From assembly GCF_004027225.2 (NCBI RefSeq), contig NC_044290.2, forward strand, positions 3,922,906 through 3,986,905: a stretch of DNA of 64,000 nt, written 5' to 3'. Both the position numbers and the translations under genes were made by a program. The notes beneath the pieces were generated by a model. That model made no database searches. It saw only the letters and a list, made by a program, of their open reading frames with translations, and was not told the DNA's origin. Source of the DNA: Strigops habroptila (lineage: Eukaryota > Chordata > Aves > Psittaciformes > Psittacidae). Shown here in pieces: positions 1 through 11,483 of the stretch; the stretch's first letter is position 1, and every line of letters starts with the position of its first letter.

Positions 1-3000
1 AGTTTTGTTTGCCTGACACTCCTAGTTACACGCTGTATGTTGAGCACAGCTCGATATCAGGTCATACAAGTTACAACAAATTAAATTCCAGCACAGACTT
101 TGAATTATGCCACCGGCAGGAGCCTTCAGGAACGGGTTGAGCAAGCACCTAATTCCTGGGATGGTCTAAACCTAGACACAGATAATTATGCTTTGTAGTA
201 GAGGCGTGGACCAGGCAACCTCTCACAGTCCTTTCTAGCCCTACACTTGTATCAGCTCTGATCTTCTTTGCTGGCCCTAACCCATTACTTCAGCATCCTT
301 TAAGATGCCTCTTCCCATGCTCTAGTAACAGCTTGTGTCGTCTTCTATTATCTTCAAAGGACATTTTTTAACAAGCCAGTGGGTTCCCTCCATCGTTGAT
401 GGGGAGGTTAATGGGGAGGCCAAGAAGGGTGGCAAGTGGTGTCTCAAACCAAGCATAGGAACACATATTGATAAAAACCTTTATACTATTACACTATTAA
501 ACACCAATATGTGATCAAAAGTTTTCCTCTTAAGTATTAATGCCAACTCCTGCTATAATATCCACCATTTAAAGTCTTTCAAACATGCTTTCACAGATAG
601 GAAAAAAAGCAAAAAGAAAAGTAACTTGATACCATAGAGTATTAAGTACAGATTTCCTTCTAATAACCTCTGGTATTTCCTTTTCCTCCAGCTGTAAAGA
701 ATCTCATAGTAACAACCCTTCTCTCCCTTTCTGCTCAACCAGCCAGGCTTTTCAACAGTGTTAAGGTAGATTTAACTGCAATTTGATGTAGTAAGCTGAA
801 GAACCACAGAGCTAATGCTTGTTGTTCTTGCGGTTCTTGAATACACGCCTTGTTTTGCTGCAAAGGAAATGAATAACACACAAAAGTGGGGAGGAAAAGA
901 CTAAAGACTAGAAATGCAGTTTCCAACTCTTACAGATTAAACTTGCTGCTGAAGAAATATATTGCCAACAGAGGCATGGAAAAATTCACAACAGATTCTA
1001 GTTGCTCAGGCAGTGCATGTGCCTGCTCTTCTGATTGCAGTCTTACTGCATAGTTGAAAAGGGGAATATTACCTCAGGGGTTAATTTAGGCACCTTCTAG
1101 ACAAAGGACAGATACAGAGAAAGTGCTGTATCAGGGAGTGGATAACAGCTGATAGGTAAGATGGAAGTTGCAGTTGCTGCATCTACAACAGCAACTAAGA
1201 CATTGCAGAGAGGCAAACGGCTATAACAGCACCTCATTTGCTTGCTAGCATGGTTGAGACCACTTCCAGAGTGAGCACAATGCTAGCTCAGAAACATGGT
1301 GATTGCTGGGTTTACTAGAGACAACAGGAAAGTACAGCAACCTTCTTACAAACAACACTACACCTGGAGCAGAATATCACCTTCACTTCCTGCTTTTTCC
1401 CAACATCCCAGTGACTGTAGCTCTGAATCTCTCCTGCTCTTTCCAGGAAGCCTTTGCACTGATAATTATCACAAATTCATTGTCTACCTGCTCACATGAG
1501 TGCATGTTTCACACATTTAACACAGCAGGTTACACACAGAGCTGGGTTGTCCTGAGATCAAACTTCTGCTGGAATACAGCAGCAGGACTTCATGCACCCC
1601 TCTAGCCAGGTTCTGCCCCATAAACACCCCAGGAGGCAAAAAACTGCATTTTATCAGTATTTCTAACCTAGAGTTGCAGGACCTGCAATTGCTACAAAGA
1701 CATACAAAAACTAAAGAAGGAAATGTACAACAAAACTAGAGAATGTTTTTGTATAACTTTGATAATGCATTTTAACACCTGACAAGAATAATACAGCACT
1801 TACTTACCAAAAACACCCGGCTACTGGCTCAAACAAGCCAGCCTCTCTTCTTTCTGCTCCTCTGTTTTATATAGAAAATCCTTGTGCACCCAAAGGCAGC
1901 CTCAGCTGCACCTCATTACATGTCCATTTAACCCCCAGGGAACCTGAAGCAGGGAATTAGTTTCCTGCTTCCTGCTGATCTGCAATGGCCTCTATACCCA
2001 GCTGTGTAATGCAAGGAAATTAGAGTCACTTAACAAGGAATGTATGTATAGCTGAGCATGTTTAAAACTTACCATGAAAAAGTTACTTCAAAGAGCAAAG
2101 AATCTTTCAACCAGGAAAGGACATTTCAGAACTGATGATATACTGTCTAAATGACCACAAATAACCTGTAGATTGGACCATGTATGACTCGGGCTGAAGA
2201 GCATTCCAAGGAACCTCTTTCATATTAGCATATTAGTGTGAACCTTGGGATGATCACCCAGCTGGGCCACCTAAGAGCTGGCAGCATTCAACAGCAGATC
2301 ATGAGTGTCACATCACAGCTCAGAGTGACCGGCACAGTCTGTGCTCAAGAGAAGTCCAGGGCTGGCAGGCAGAAAGCACAACAGATCACTGCACAAGGGT
2401 AGCTGCACAAAAGTAATTGCTCAGCTTTTAAAAGAACTGAGTACTGCGTAACATTTTCCATCTCAACTTTCTGAGTCTTGAGCTCACACCTGAAAGTGCC
2501 CAGTACTGCAGTGAATACCCCCACTTTCCTTCTAACCCTTCAAACATAGCTGTTGAATGCTTTTGAGCCCAAGCAGACAGATAGCTATATATGTAAGAGC
2601 ATGATTTTTTCCATCCAGCAATTTCTACCACTGAAATAGCTCTGCTTAAATTCTAACAAACCAAAACCAAGCACCCACACATAAATTTTTATTTAGTCTC
2701 TGCCTCTTAAGCAGCTTCTTTGTTAATACTCCAGACCGTGGCATTTCTCTCGTGACACTTTGTCAGGATGGGGTTTTGTGAATCTATGTTGCGCAGGGTG
2801 CATCTACACAGCAGATGAGACGCATAGGTTTAGCCTAGCAAGCTCAGGCACTGATAACAACAGAGCTGAGGCATCCTGGAGCTCAGTGCATCCCAGATGC
2901 CAGTGGATTTATTCAGGATCTGTGCAAATGCCAAGCCTTGTGAAAGGTAGTGCTGCTGCATCAGTGGTTGAGCATTGTCAACTGATGTGTCTCCACAACC

Positions 3001-5473
3001 TCCACACTGAGATACCGACATACCCTGCAACACGTTGTCTGCAATACCCACACAAGCCCTAAGAACGACTCTGTATCTGAAGTGGTCTAACTGTGAGCAG
3101 CATCTCTGAGCCCAGAAGGAAGTTAGGGCTGTAAAAGCCAGATTGTTGCTAATATCTGAGCTAGCCACACACAGAAGAGAGATGTACAAGTGTCATGTAG
3201 AAATGCCCAAATAAAGTGATATAGTGTGTGAGCTGAAAGGCTCTTTCTCTCGGCAGGATATGTAAGTGGTCATAAACATCATATGCCAAATCTCCACTCT
3301 TATGTCAGAGGTGCTATTTGAGCTCCCTAAACCACAGCAAAAGAGAAAATCTCAGATCTTATCATTTGTGACTGATAGAGCAAGGTGACCGCATGATATC
3401 GTTTTGGTGACAGATGTTATAGTCACCAGCCACAGAGACCAGCCACTTACAATGTGCCACTTGGCACTTGCCAAAAGTTCTACTGCAAACAAAAAGCAGG
3501 TATCGTGTAAAATTAGGAGGTGCTTTCTCTTATGTCTTTGTGCTAGGAAGAAGGTGAGATCAAAGATTAAAAATCAAACCCTTTAAATGTGAAGCAACGA
3601 AAGTGATGCCAGCTCACAGCTGAACAGGTTTGATTGTCACATTACTCTCCTCTATTTCATTCCATGTAATAACAGAATAGAAATATGAAGGACATGTCTA
3701 TGTTGGAGGGCTTGCATGATACACAGGTGTGAAAACTGCCCACTGCCTGACTCAGCCTCAGCTTGGTCCAGTGACATCAGCTATTTAGTACCTCAGTTTC
3801 TCTTCTTTAAAATGGAAAAAAGCAGAAGATTGAGTTCATTAGTGAATGCATAATGCCCTGACTATATCAAGCCCTATTCAAATACCGGCCATTATAGCTC
3901 TGCCCAGATTGCAGGAGCTATATCAGAGCTGCACAGGGCTGTGGTAAGCCTGCAAGGCACATTTATGTTTTCACACAGTTCTTTATTATGACCTGAACCC
4001 TGTGCTTGACATACGCTTGTAGTAAATCACAAGGAAAGCATTATCGGCACAGGCTGGTCTTGGGCCAGCAAGGAACTGTTTCCATTGACTAACCTAATGG
4101 CCACAGCAAACCGTACTACAGAGCACAACGTGGGAGAGGGACAGTGGGGGACCACAGGCCAGGTCGCCTGCTGATAACGGTTCAGAGAAGGACGAGCAAG
4201 ACTGTGTGTGCAGTGAGCTTATTATGTACCTGAGCTTTTCTGCTCTGCAGAAGCAGTGCAAAAGCCCTTCTGAGCACAAAGGAACCACAATCTCCTGCCA
4301 GAATGTCATTGCAAGTCCATTTCTCACAATGGTGATAAGCCAGACCACCAATCAGCCAACTTTGAGGCAATTCTGAGTGGCAGATAGAAACACAACACCT
4401 CAAGCATCCCTGTGGCAGCCTGACTTCGATATCTTTACCACAAAGACCACACTCTTTATCTTGAGGCATGAGAGCAGCCTAAGAGAAGGTAGCTGAAGAA
4501 AGCATGTTATTAATGAATGTAGTTACTTTTATTATGATTGTTACTGCCACCTTCAGGTCCAAGTGTTAGAGCTTGCCGTTGAATAACTAGCTTTGAAAGA
4601 ACAGCCCATCTCTGCCTCCAGCCAAGTGCTCTATTTGCTAACTTGCCATGATCATAATGGTGAGATTTACCAACAAAGAATCAGGAAAACAACAGTCATT
4701 CTTTTGAAGATGGATCCCTCCTGACTCACCTAATTCTGAACAAGTCTAAAAGTTGCAAAGCCTCAGTTTGCACTTTTTGTTTCTCTGTGAGCATAAAACT
4801 TCTTAGAAACTCTCCTCTATTTCCTGTTTTGGGTAAGACAGAAATAGAGTTATGTATTTCTGCATACAACAACTTCATTTCCAAAACAGCCTCTGCAAGG
4901 GAGGAACATACAGCTCTGAGAAAGGCCTGATTTTCGTTTTAGCCATTTAATTTTAGTTATTAGGAACTGTAGTTTCCTCATCTGCAGTGCGGACACACAT
5001 ACATGCCAAGTTTCTTGTTAGTGGCTTTCCTGAAACCTTGAACTTGTTTCCCTTTTGAAAGAAAGAGGTTTGAGTCCAAAAGCTGTTAGCGTTTAGTCTC
5101 TGACTGCCACTACTTTTATGAGACTCTACAAAAGCTTGCACTATGAGCGTTACAGTGTATGAGAGTAACAGAGAAATCCACAGGGATGTCACAGAATGTT
5201 TTTGAAATCAGTTTCTTTCCTAGAAGTCAGGGACATTTGGGCAAAATGTCATCTCAGCAGCCACCCTTAAGCCAGATGAGAACACAGCTATACCTCAAAT
5301 GTTAATCACCCTTCAGCTTGCACAACGTGAGCTGACATTTGTAGTTTCTCAGAAGACTTGTCTCAGAGTCGTAAAACGATTATATGTAGAGAAAGAGCAC
5401 CCCAAAAACCAAAGCTCTCCTTCTCTTCTTTCATACTGGAGCAGAGTAAGAAATTCTGCCATATGAGGGTGAA
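1..5473. other. Non-coding stretch, no supported gene
   Basis: I see no exon with convincing splice sites, no recognisable protein family and no obvious transposable element here. All open frames are short (about 120 codons or fewer), overlap one another on both strands and look like chance. Base composition is moderately AT-rich, as expected for intergenic or intronic bird DNA. Confidence 0.5.
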
Positions 5474-6265
5474 ATGATTACTCCTGTTGCTAAAGCATTG
5501 TACAAGTCCTCTGCCGTCCAGAGGGACCTTGACACGCTTGTGAGGTGGGCCGATGCCAACCTTATGAAGTTTAACCAAGCCAAGTGTAAGGTCCTACACC
5601 TGGGTCGGGGCAATCCCAGGCACTGCTACAGGTTGGGCAGAGAAGAGATTCAGAGCAGCCCTGCAGAGAAGGACTTGGGGGTGTTGGTTGACGAGAAGCT
5701 TAACATGAGCCAGCTTCAGTGTGCGCTTGCAGCCCAGAAAGCCAACCGTATCCTGGGCTGCATCAAAAAAAACGTGACCAGCAGGTCGAAGGAGGTGATC
5801 CTGACCCTCTACTCTGCTCTTGTGAGACCTCACTTGGAGTACTGCATACAGTTCTGGTGTCCTCAGCATGAAAAGGACATGGAGCTGTTGGAGCGAGTCC
5901 AGAGGAGGGCCACGAGGATGATAAGAGGGCTGGAGCACCTCCCGTATGAAGACAGGCTGAGAGAGTTGGGGCTGTTCAGCCTGGACAAGAGACGGCTGCG
6001 TGGAGACCTCATAGCAGCCTTCCAGTATCTGAAGGGGGTCTATAAGGATGCTGGGGAGGGACTCTTCCTTAGGGGCTGTAGTGGTAGGACAAGGGGTAAT
6101 GGGTTCAAACTTAAACAGGAGAAGTTTAGGTTAGATATAAGGAAGAAGTTCTTTACAGTGAGGGTGGTGAAGCACTGGAATGGGTTGCCCAGAGAGGTTG
6201 CGGATGCTCCATCCCTGGCGGTGTTCAAGGCCAGGTTGGACAGAGCCTTGAGCCACACGGTTTAG
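5474..6265 (+). pseudogene. CR1 reverse transcriptase, C-terminal fragment (263 codons)
   Basis: This is the end of CR1 ORF2. The frame shows the late palm/thumb region of a LINE reverse transcriptase ([12 protein letters not shown], then [14 protein letters not shown]) followed by the CR1 C-terminal region ([45 protein letters not shown], ending in the [14 protein letters not shown] and [10 protein letters not shown] blocks). There is no endonuclease domain and no catalytic YADD box, which lie upstream in a full element, so the fragment cannot transpose on its own. The frame has no internal stop over 263 codons, which suggests a relatively recent insertion. The first methionine is just the first ATG in the frame, not a native start. 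Confidence 0.9.
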
Positions 6266-6357
6266 GGCAAGGTGTCCCTGCCCATGGCAGGGGTGTTGGA
6301 ACTAGATGGTCTTAAGGTCCTTTCCAACCCTTACTATTCTATGATTCTATGATTCTA
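5474..6357 (+). mobile_element. CR1 LINE, 3' part with reverse-transcriptase ORF
   Basis: This is a 5'-truncated CR1 retrotransposon in plus orientation. It contains the C-terminal part of the reverse transcriptase, the short 3' untranslated segment (including the 'ccctgcccatggcagggg' block typical of CR1) and the terminal octamer-type repeat attctatgattctatgattct near 6336-6357. The 5' edge is uncertain to a few tens of bases, because the first codons may belong to flanking DNA. Confidence 0.93.
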
Positions 6358-8545
6358 AGTAGCCCCAGTGTCAGGTTTTACAACATGTATGAGAGAAGGC
6401 TGCATAATTTAGCCCTTCGTGTCTTAATGGGTTTGTGGGTGCAGTAGTGGCTCCTGAACCCCAGAGCTTGGCCAGATTCCTTGAAGAAACTAACATGTAG
6501 TTTTCCACTGTGTTAGAAGGAGATGGACCAAACAGAGAGCTATTAATTGCTGTTACTAATCCACAGAGTGAGAGAGCATCTTCCACTTGGCATCTGCAAT
6601 GTTTAGATATTATTCTCATTACAGTCAGAAGCACAAGAGTATAGCAGACCATTTGTAATACCTGAGGTGGATATCTTCTCTGAGGACATGGACATGATCT
6701 CTGGGGAGAGTTTCAGAAACACGCCAGTTGCAGTCAAATACCACCCAAAAAAATTGTTCTTGTGAGGTAGTAGCACAGGAAGGACTCTTCACCACTAAGA
6801 GAGTTCATTCAGCCCTACTAGAAGTTTATTTATAAGTAGTAGAGTCCTCTCCTGCCCTCAAGATGAAGAGATAATCTGCTTGTACAAGATAGATGAAGAC
6901 AACCCTTTAAAACGTTAATTTTAGGACAAAGTGGTTTATTCACCCTGTTCAACATTTAGGCTGGTTGCTTTATTTCACTTTCTTGAATGAAAATTGTGAT
7001 CTCTTACTAGTAAGCCTAAATGTTGTAGACAAGGTAGGATACTCTGACTATATGAGAGAGTTATAAGATCAGTAATGTACTATCAGTGATATACCAAAAA
7101 GTAAGTTAAAACCTGTTAAGATTTCAAGTGGCATTTGGAAGATTTCTTGCATGCTGCTCATAGCCAATACTTCACTACTGAAGCATTCCAAATACTGTTA
7201 AAACCATGCACGACAATACAAATACTCTTTAAATTAGATATCAGGCAGCAGAAGAGTTCGTTAACTAGAGCAGAAGCATATTAACCAGAGACGTCAGGTT
7301 AATAAAGTGGCACCAAGAAAGCATTTTCAGCACTTCAGAGCTCTAAACTGTGTGAAAGCCAAATCTGTCTGCCAGAAAAACCCTGCATGTTTTCGACTTG
7401 ACTGTAAGCGGACTGCTAATTGTGAGCTGAGTGTTACCAAACATTCAAAAAGAAACTAAATGCCTTGTGAAACAAGCGCTCACAAATGTTGAATAGGAAT
7501 GTTTTTTTCACTAACACAGGGGCTTTGAGAAGTCACCAGTCAGTAGCTCACCTTCACCAGAGCCAGCAGCGATGGACATAGCTTGGTCATATCCTCCAAG
7601 TAAATCTCCTGTGTAAGTTGTTAGATGGAATAATGATCACAAGGAGCAACCAGTGACAGATGGGTGGAAGAAACTAACCTCAGGCAACAATAACGATGTA
7701 GGCATGAGAAATAAGTCATGCAGCATCTACAGCTGCTGCGAGCATATGTTTGTTTTCAGGACAGTCACTAGAAATAATCCAGTGTTCTACTGTGTATCAT
7801 AAGGCACAACAAGAGGACATACTTCTACCTCACATACTGCCCTCCTGGAAAATGTTCTGTGCCTCAACTCGTCTTGTCAATGTCCTTGCCTTCCGAGTTC
7901 AAGCATGTACTTGTCAGACGCACTTTAGTCAAAGGGTTAAAATGCTTTCCTCAGTTCGATGTTACTGAGCCTATGTGCTGTACCAGCAGTGATCTACATA
8001 TGTTGGCTGATCTCTCCAGGTTTGCAAATAATGAAAGATTATTTCTGATGAGCCCTCCCCTTCCCAAGAGCTCAGCAAAGGCTGTTCCATATAGACCCAG
8101 CCCCCTGAGTCACTTCTGACATGGCTTATGCCTTTGTCTGTTATGCTTTTTCTGCTTCTGACACACTGCCCTTTCCTAGCTGCCTTGGCTTCCTCCATCC
8201 CTGTTTGGTAAACTCTCATGGCAGAGCTGCAGTTCTGCTCCCCAACCTGAGGCTGCTCTGCTCCCAGCAGGAATTTCTGTCATTTATCCCATGAAATCGG
8301 GTGGGACCTCACTAATACCCTGATACCATTCTCATTGCTCTGGATCCTGGCCCAGTCTCAGAGCCTTATACTGCATTTCCCTCCCCGGTGCAGGGACAGG
8401 AGACAGAAAAACAGCAAAGGCAACAGGATAATCCCAGAGCAACTCTGTCGTCGCTTGTGGAGGTCTGCCTGCCTCCAGGCTGCATTTTAGGACCCCTTCA
8501 ACACTCCTAAACAGCTAAAAACCCAACCCCTTACTCTGACATTTT
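6358..8545. other. Non-coding stretch, no supported gene
   Basis: This is spacer between two CR1 pieces. Open frames here are below 90 codons and overlap in several frames, and nothing resembles a known family or a paired splice structure. Confidence 0.5.
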
Positions 8546-8938
8546 GACAGGCTGAGAAAGCTGGGCCTCTTCAGCCTGGAGAAGCTCTGTGGAGACCTCA
8601 GAGCAGGTTCCAGTGTCTGAAGGGAGCCTACAAAGGATGCCAGAGAGAGACTTTTCGTCAGGGACTGTAGTGGTAGGACAAGGGGTGATGGGTTTAAACT
8701 TAAACAGGGGAAGTTCAGGTTGGAGATAAGGAAGTTCTTCCCTGTGAGGGTGGTAAGGCCCTGGCACAGGTTGCTCAAAGAAGTGGTAAGTGCTCCATCC
8801 CTGACAGTGTTCAAGGCCAGGTTGGACGGAGCCTTGGGCAACATGGTCCAGTGTGAGGTGTCCCTGCACATGGCAGGGGGTTGGAACTGGATGATCTTAA
8901 GGTCCTCTCCAATCCAAACCATTCTGTGATTCTATGAC
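8546..8938 (+). mobile_element. CR1 LINE 3' fragment
   Basis: This is a second, older CR1 in plus orientation. It is homologous to the last ~400 bases of the 5.5-6.36 kb copy (ctgagaaagctgggcctctt, then a counterpart of the ARLDGAL-type ORF end, then the short 3' UTR and a terminal attctgtgattctatg). Several frameshifts break the reading frame relative to the longer copy. Its 5' end is truncated inside ORF2. Confidence 0.9.
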
Positions 8939-11372
8939 ACTCTTGAACTAATTTCCGCAGCAATTCTCTTCAAGCAACTCATTCACCACTGCTTGGGTAG
9001 ATTGTGGGGTTGATTCTCTATTCCCCTACACAGCTACAACTCTGGACATGTCTCAATGTCATTTTCCTCAGCTAGGGTTTTTTTTTTCTCTTTTCTTTAC
9101 ACCAAGCCAAAGCAACCACCTCCACTGCTGTTTCCTTTCACAGCTTCTCTTTTTTCATCATTGTGGTCATGTTTGCACAGTAGCATTGCTACAGAAAGCT
9201 GATCTCCAGTGCCAGTTTGCTCATATTGAGCCTCTGGACGTTGTCTCTCTGGGAGTATTGCCTCTCTCAGCTAAACCTGAACCTTTTCTCACAAATAAGA
9301 ATGGATAAGAAGTGATTACTTCTGATTTCGGCACTTTAGTTCCTAGATTGGTATCTAATTTGTTAGATCATCTCCCCCAGCTCTACATTCACACCTGAGC
9401 TGGGGCTGTCCAAGGACAGACAGAATTGCTCTAAATGCTGCAGGGGACATTTGGGCTTGGTCTTGCTTTCCCTCTGCTCGGTGTCCCTCAGGGTCTGCTC
9501 TGGCCCAGTCGCCTCTGAGTCAGGGCCTTCCAAGTGACCCCAGTGCAGATGCTGTTGTTCCCTCCAGGATCTTTAGTATTTTTTTCAGTGCTTAGTTTTG
9601 AAACAAAAAAAGCCAAACAAACCCCAGACCACCCAAAACCACACATAGATTTGGTGAATAAAGGGGAAAATCTGATGTCTGTTGAGGTGTTGCTGGGAGC
9701 AAGTTACATGGTGTTTTGGAGCAAGCCTTTGAGTAACTCTATTCAGAAAACCCCAAACGACCAAAAAAACCACTAGCACAAACAGTCCCTTCAATAACTA
9801 GTGTTCATTTGCAAGACATATGAAAGTCTTTAATACATGTATAAAAACATAGAGCAACTGTACAAAGCCCCAGTCATAAATGTAATTTTATTCAGGTACA
9901 GCTATGAGAAGACTGCAGGGTCTGCAAGCAATAGATACCTCTTAGGAGGTAAAATCCCCTCCATTAGCCACCTCTGTGAGCAGATTTCTCCTTTGGGTCT
10001 GTTGCACAGCATTTCAGGAGTAAGATCTGGAAGGAAATGGGCTCTCCCAAGTGGCAGCCTTGGCTCAGCAAGCTGGGATCTCAGCAGAGCTCACCTCAGA
10101 GAGGGAGAATCCCCTGTGCCTGGCTCCGCTCCAGCTCTCATCAATGACAACCCAGCCCTAATCCCTAAAAAACTAAACAAACACATCAGTAAAGAAAAAT
10201 TCCAGTGTCAGCCTGTCCCCAGAAATCACACGTCAACCCCGTCTATCCTGTCTCGGAACTGGGCAATTTCATATTCCTCTGGGCATGCAAATTGTTGACT
10301 CTCTGCAGCAGACACAGCTTTGCAAAACAAAACACCCCCGGAGAAAGCTGTAGCCTTTGCTTAGCTAGAGGACAGTTAAGCTCCTCATAGCGACTTCTCC
10401 TAAGCCATTACTAAACCAAACTTAGCTCCTACCTGGCTGATGTTTTTGACAAATTCCTTTTTTAAGAGTGATTTGGATCTGACTTACCCGCACCCAGCTT
10501 GGAATGCAGGCATTGGCTTTATCCCAGATCAGTTCACCTTGTACTGTACAGTGTAGACTCATTGACCTGGAGAAATGCATTCAGCTGTGTAGTCCTAGAC
10601 CATCTGGAGTTTGAGACAACTCCAGCACGTCACAAATATTTCTGCTGTCCCAAAATGCCACCATGCCCCAAGTCTGCTGATTTTGCATGTCAATCACACC
10701 AAGACCCACCACAATCATACCAGTATCTCTGACGAAGGCCGTAATTTGAAATCCAGACTTGACTGCATTTTTCTGGTGCCATTGTGCTGTTTGAGTAAGT
10801 AATCTCCCACACACGCAGCACCTCACTTGTAACATACTCTGCCACAACGTCTATGAAGTCTCTTCAGAACACATTGCTGTAACTCTTGAGTAGTTTTTGC
10901 TACCTGAGCTCTTGGGTGGACCCATGAGGATTCGTAAGAGAACTATAATCCATGCATATGTGGATCCACTGCATATTACACTCTTTCTGAGCAGTTACCA
11001 AAGCTCGGAGCTGGACCTCTCCATCATCTATCCCACCTTCCCTGAAAGGGTTATTGATCAATCAAAGAAATGAGTCCATATGCTGCCTCCAGCCAAAAGT
11101 ATAGTCCAAAAAATACTGCATTCCATCCTAAACTGCAAACACATGTGCAGGGTACCTGCGTTTCTCTACGTTTTATGTACGTTAACAAAAAACCAAAATT
11201 ACAAGTGATCAAAAAACAGAAAAAGCTTTGGAAATGAGGCAGGTTTTTCTTTCCTCTGAAGAAGGTAGGTGACAGGCTTTTCAGTTCAGCTACCATATCA
11301 GGTTGTTAAGGCAGTCTGAGGGAGACCTGTAAAGGAATGGTTGATCCATGCACTGTCCCAGCTGGCGGGAGC
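8939..11372. other. Spacer and likely 3' UTR of CD7
   Basis: No coding exon is supported. Because CD7 ends at 11373 on the minus strand, the part nearest CD7 is expected to be its 3' untranslated region. Open frames (for example 9837-10298 plus, 153 codons) show no domain, no signal peptide and no splice context that I trust. Confidence 0.4.
9887..9892 (-). other. Candidate polyadenylation hexamer for CD7
   Basis: This is the closest canonical AATAAA that I found on the minus strand downstream of the CD7 stop codon. It would give a 3' UTR of about 1.5 kb. A variant hexamer nearer the stop (near 11172) could be used instead. The site rests on sequence match only. Confidence 0.2.
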
Positions 11373-11483
11373 TTAGTTGTCAGTGGAGTAAGCGTTGGCT
11401 CTCTGCAAGGTGTTTTGTCTAAAACGGTAAGACATGTCTTCATATACTATATCTGGGGGGTTGTTCTGGAAATATTTCTTCAT
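11373..11483 (-). CDS. CD7: CD7 exon 5, cytoplasmic tail
   Basis: The acceptor is TTTGTTTTGTTTTGCAG; the exon then reads in phase 0 from MKKYFQNNPPDIVYEDMSYR to a TAA stop, 36 codons in all. The VYEDMS core and the downstream NTL match mammalian CD7, whose YEDM binds PI3-kinase when phosphorylated. This exon is the decisive evidence for the gene's identity. Confidence 0.92.
   Translation of the reverse strand: MKKYFQNNPPDIVYEDMSYRFRQNTLQRANAYSTDN

Noticed and set aside
8515-8922. Minus-strand frames of 112-135 codons
   Set aside because: They are antisense shadows of the CR1 fragment.
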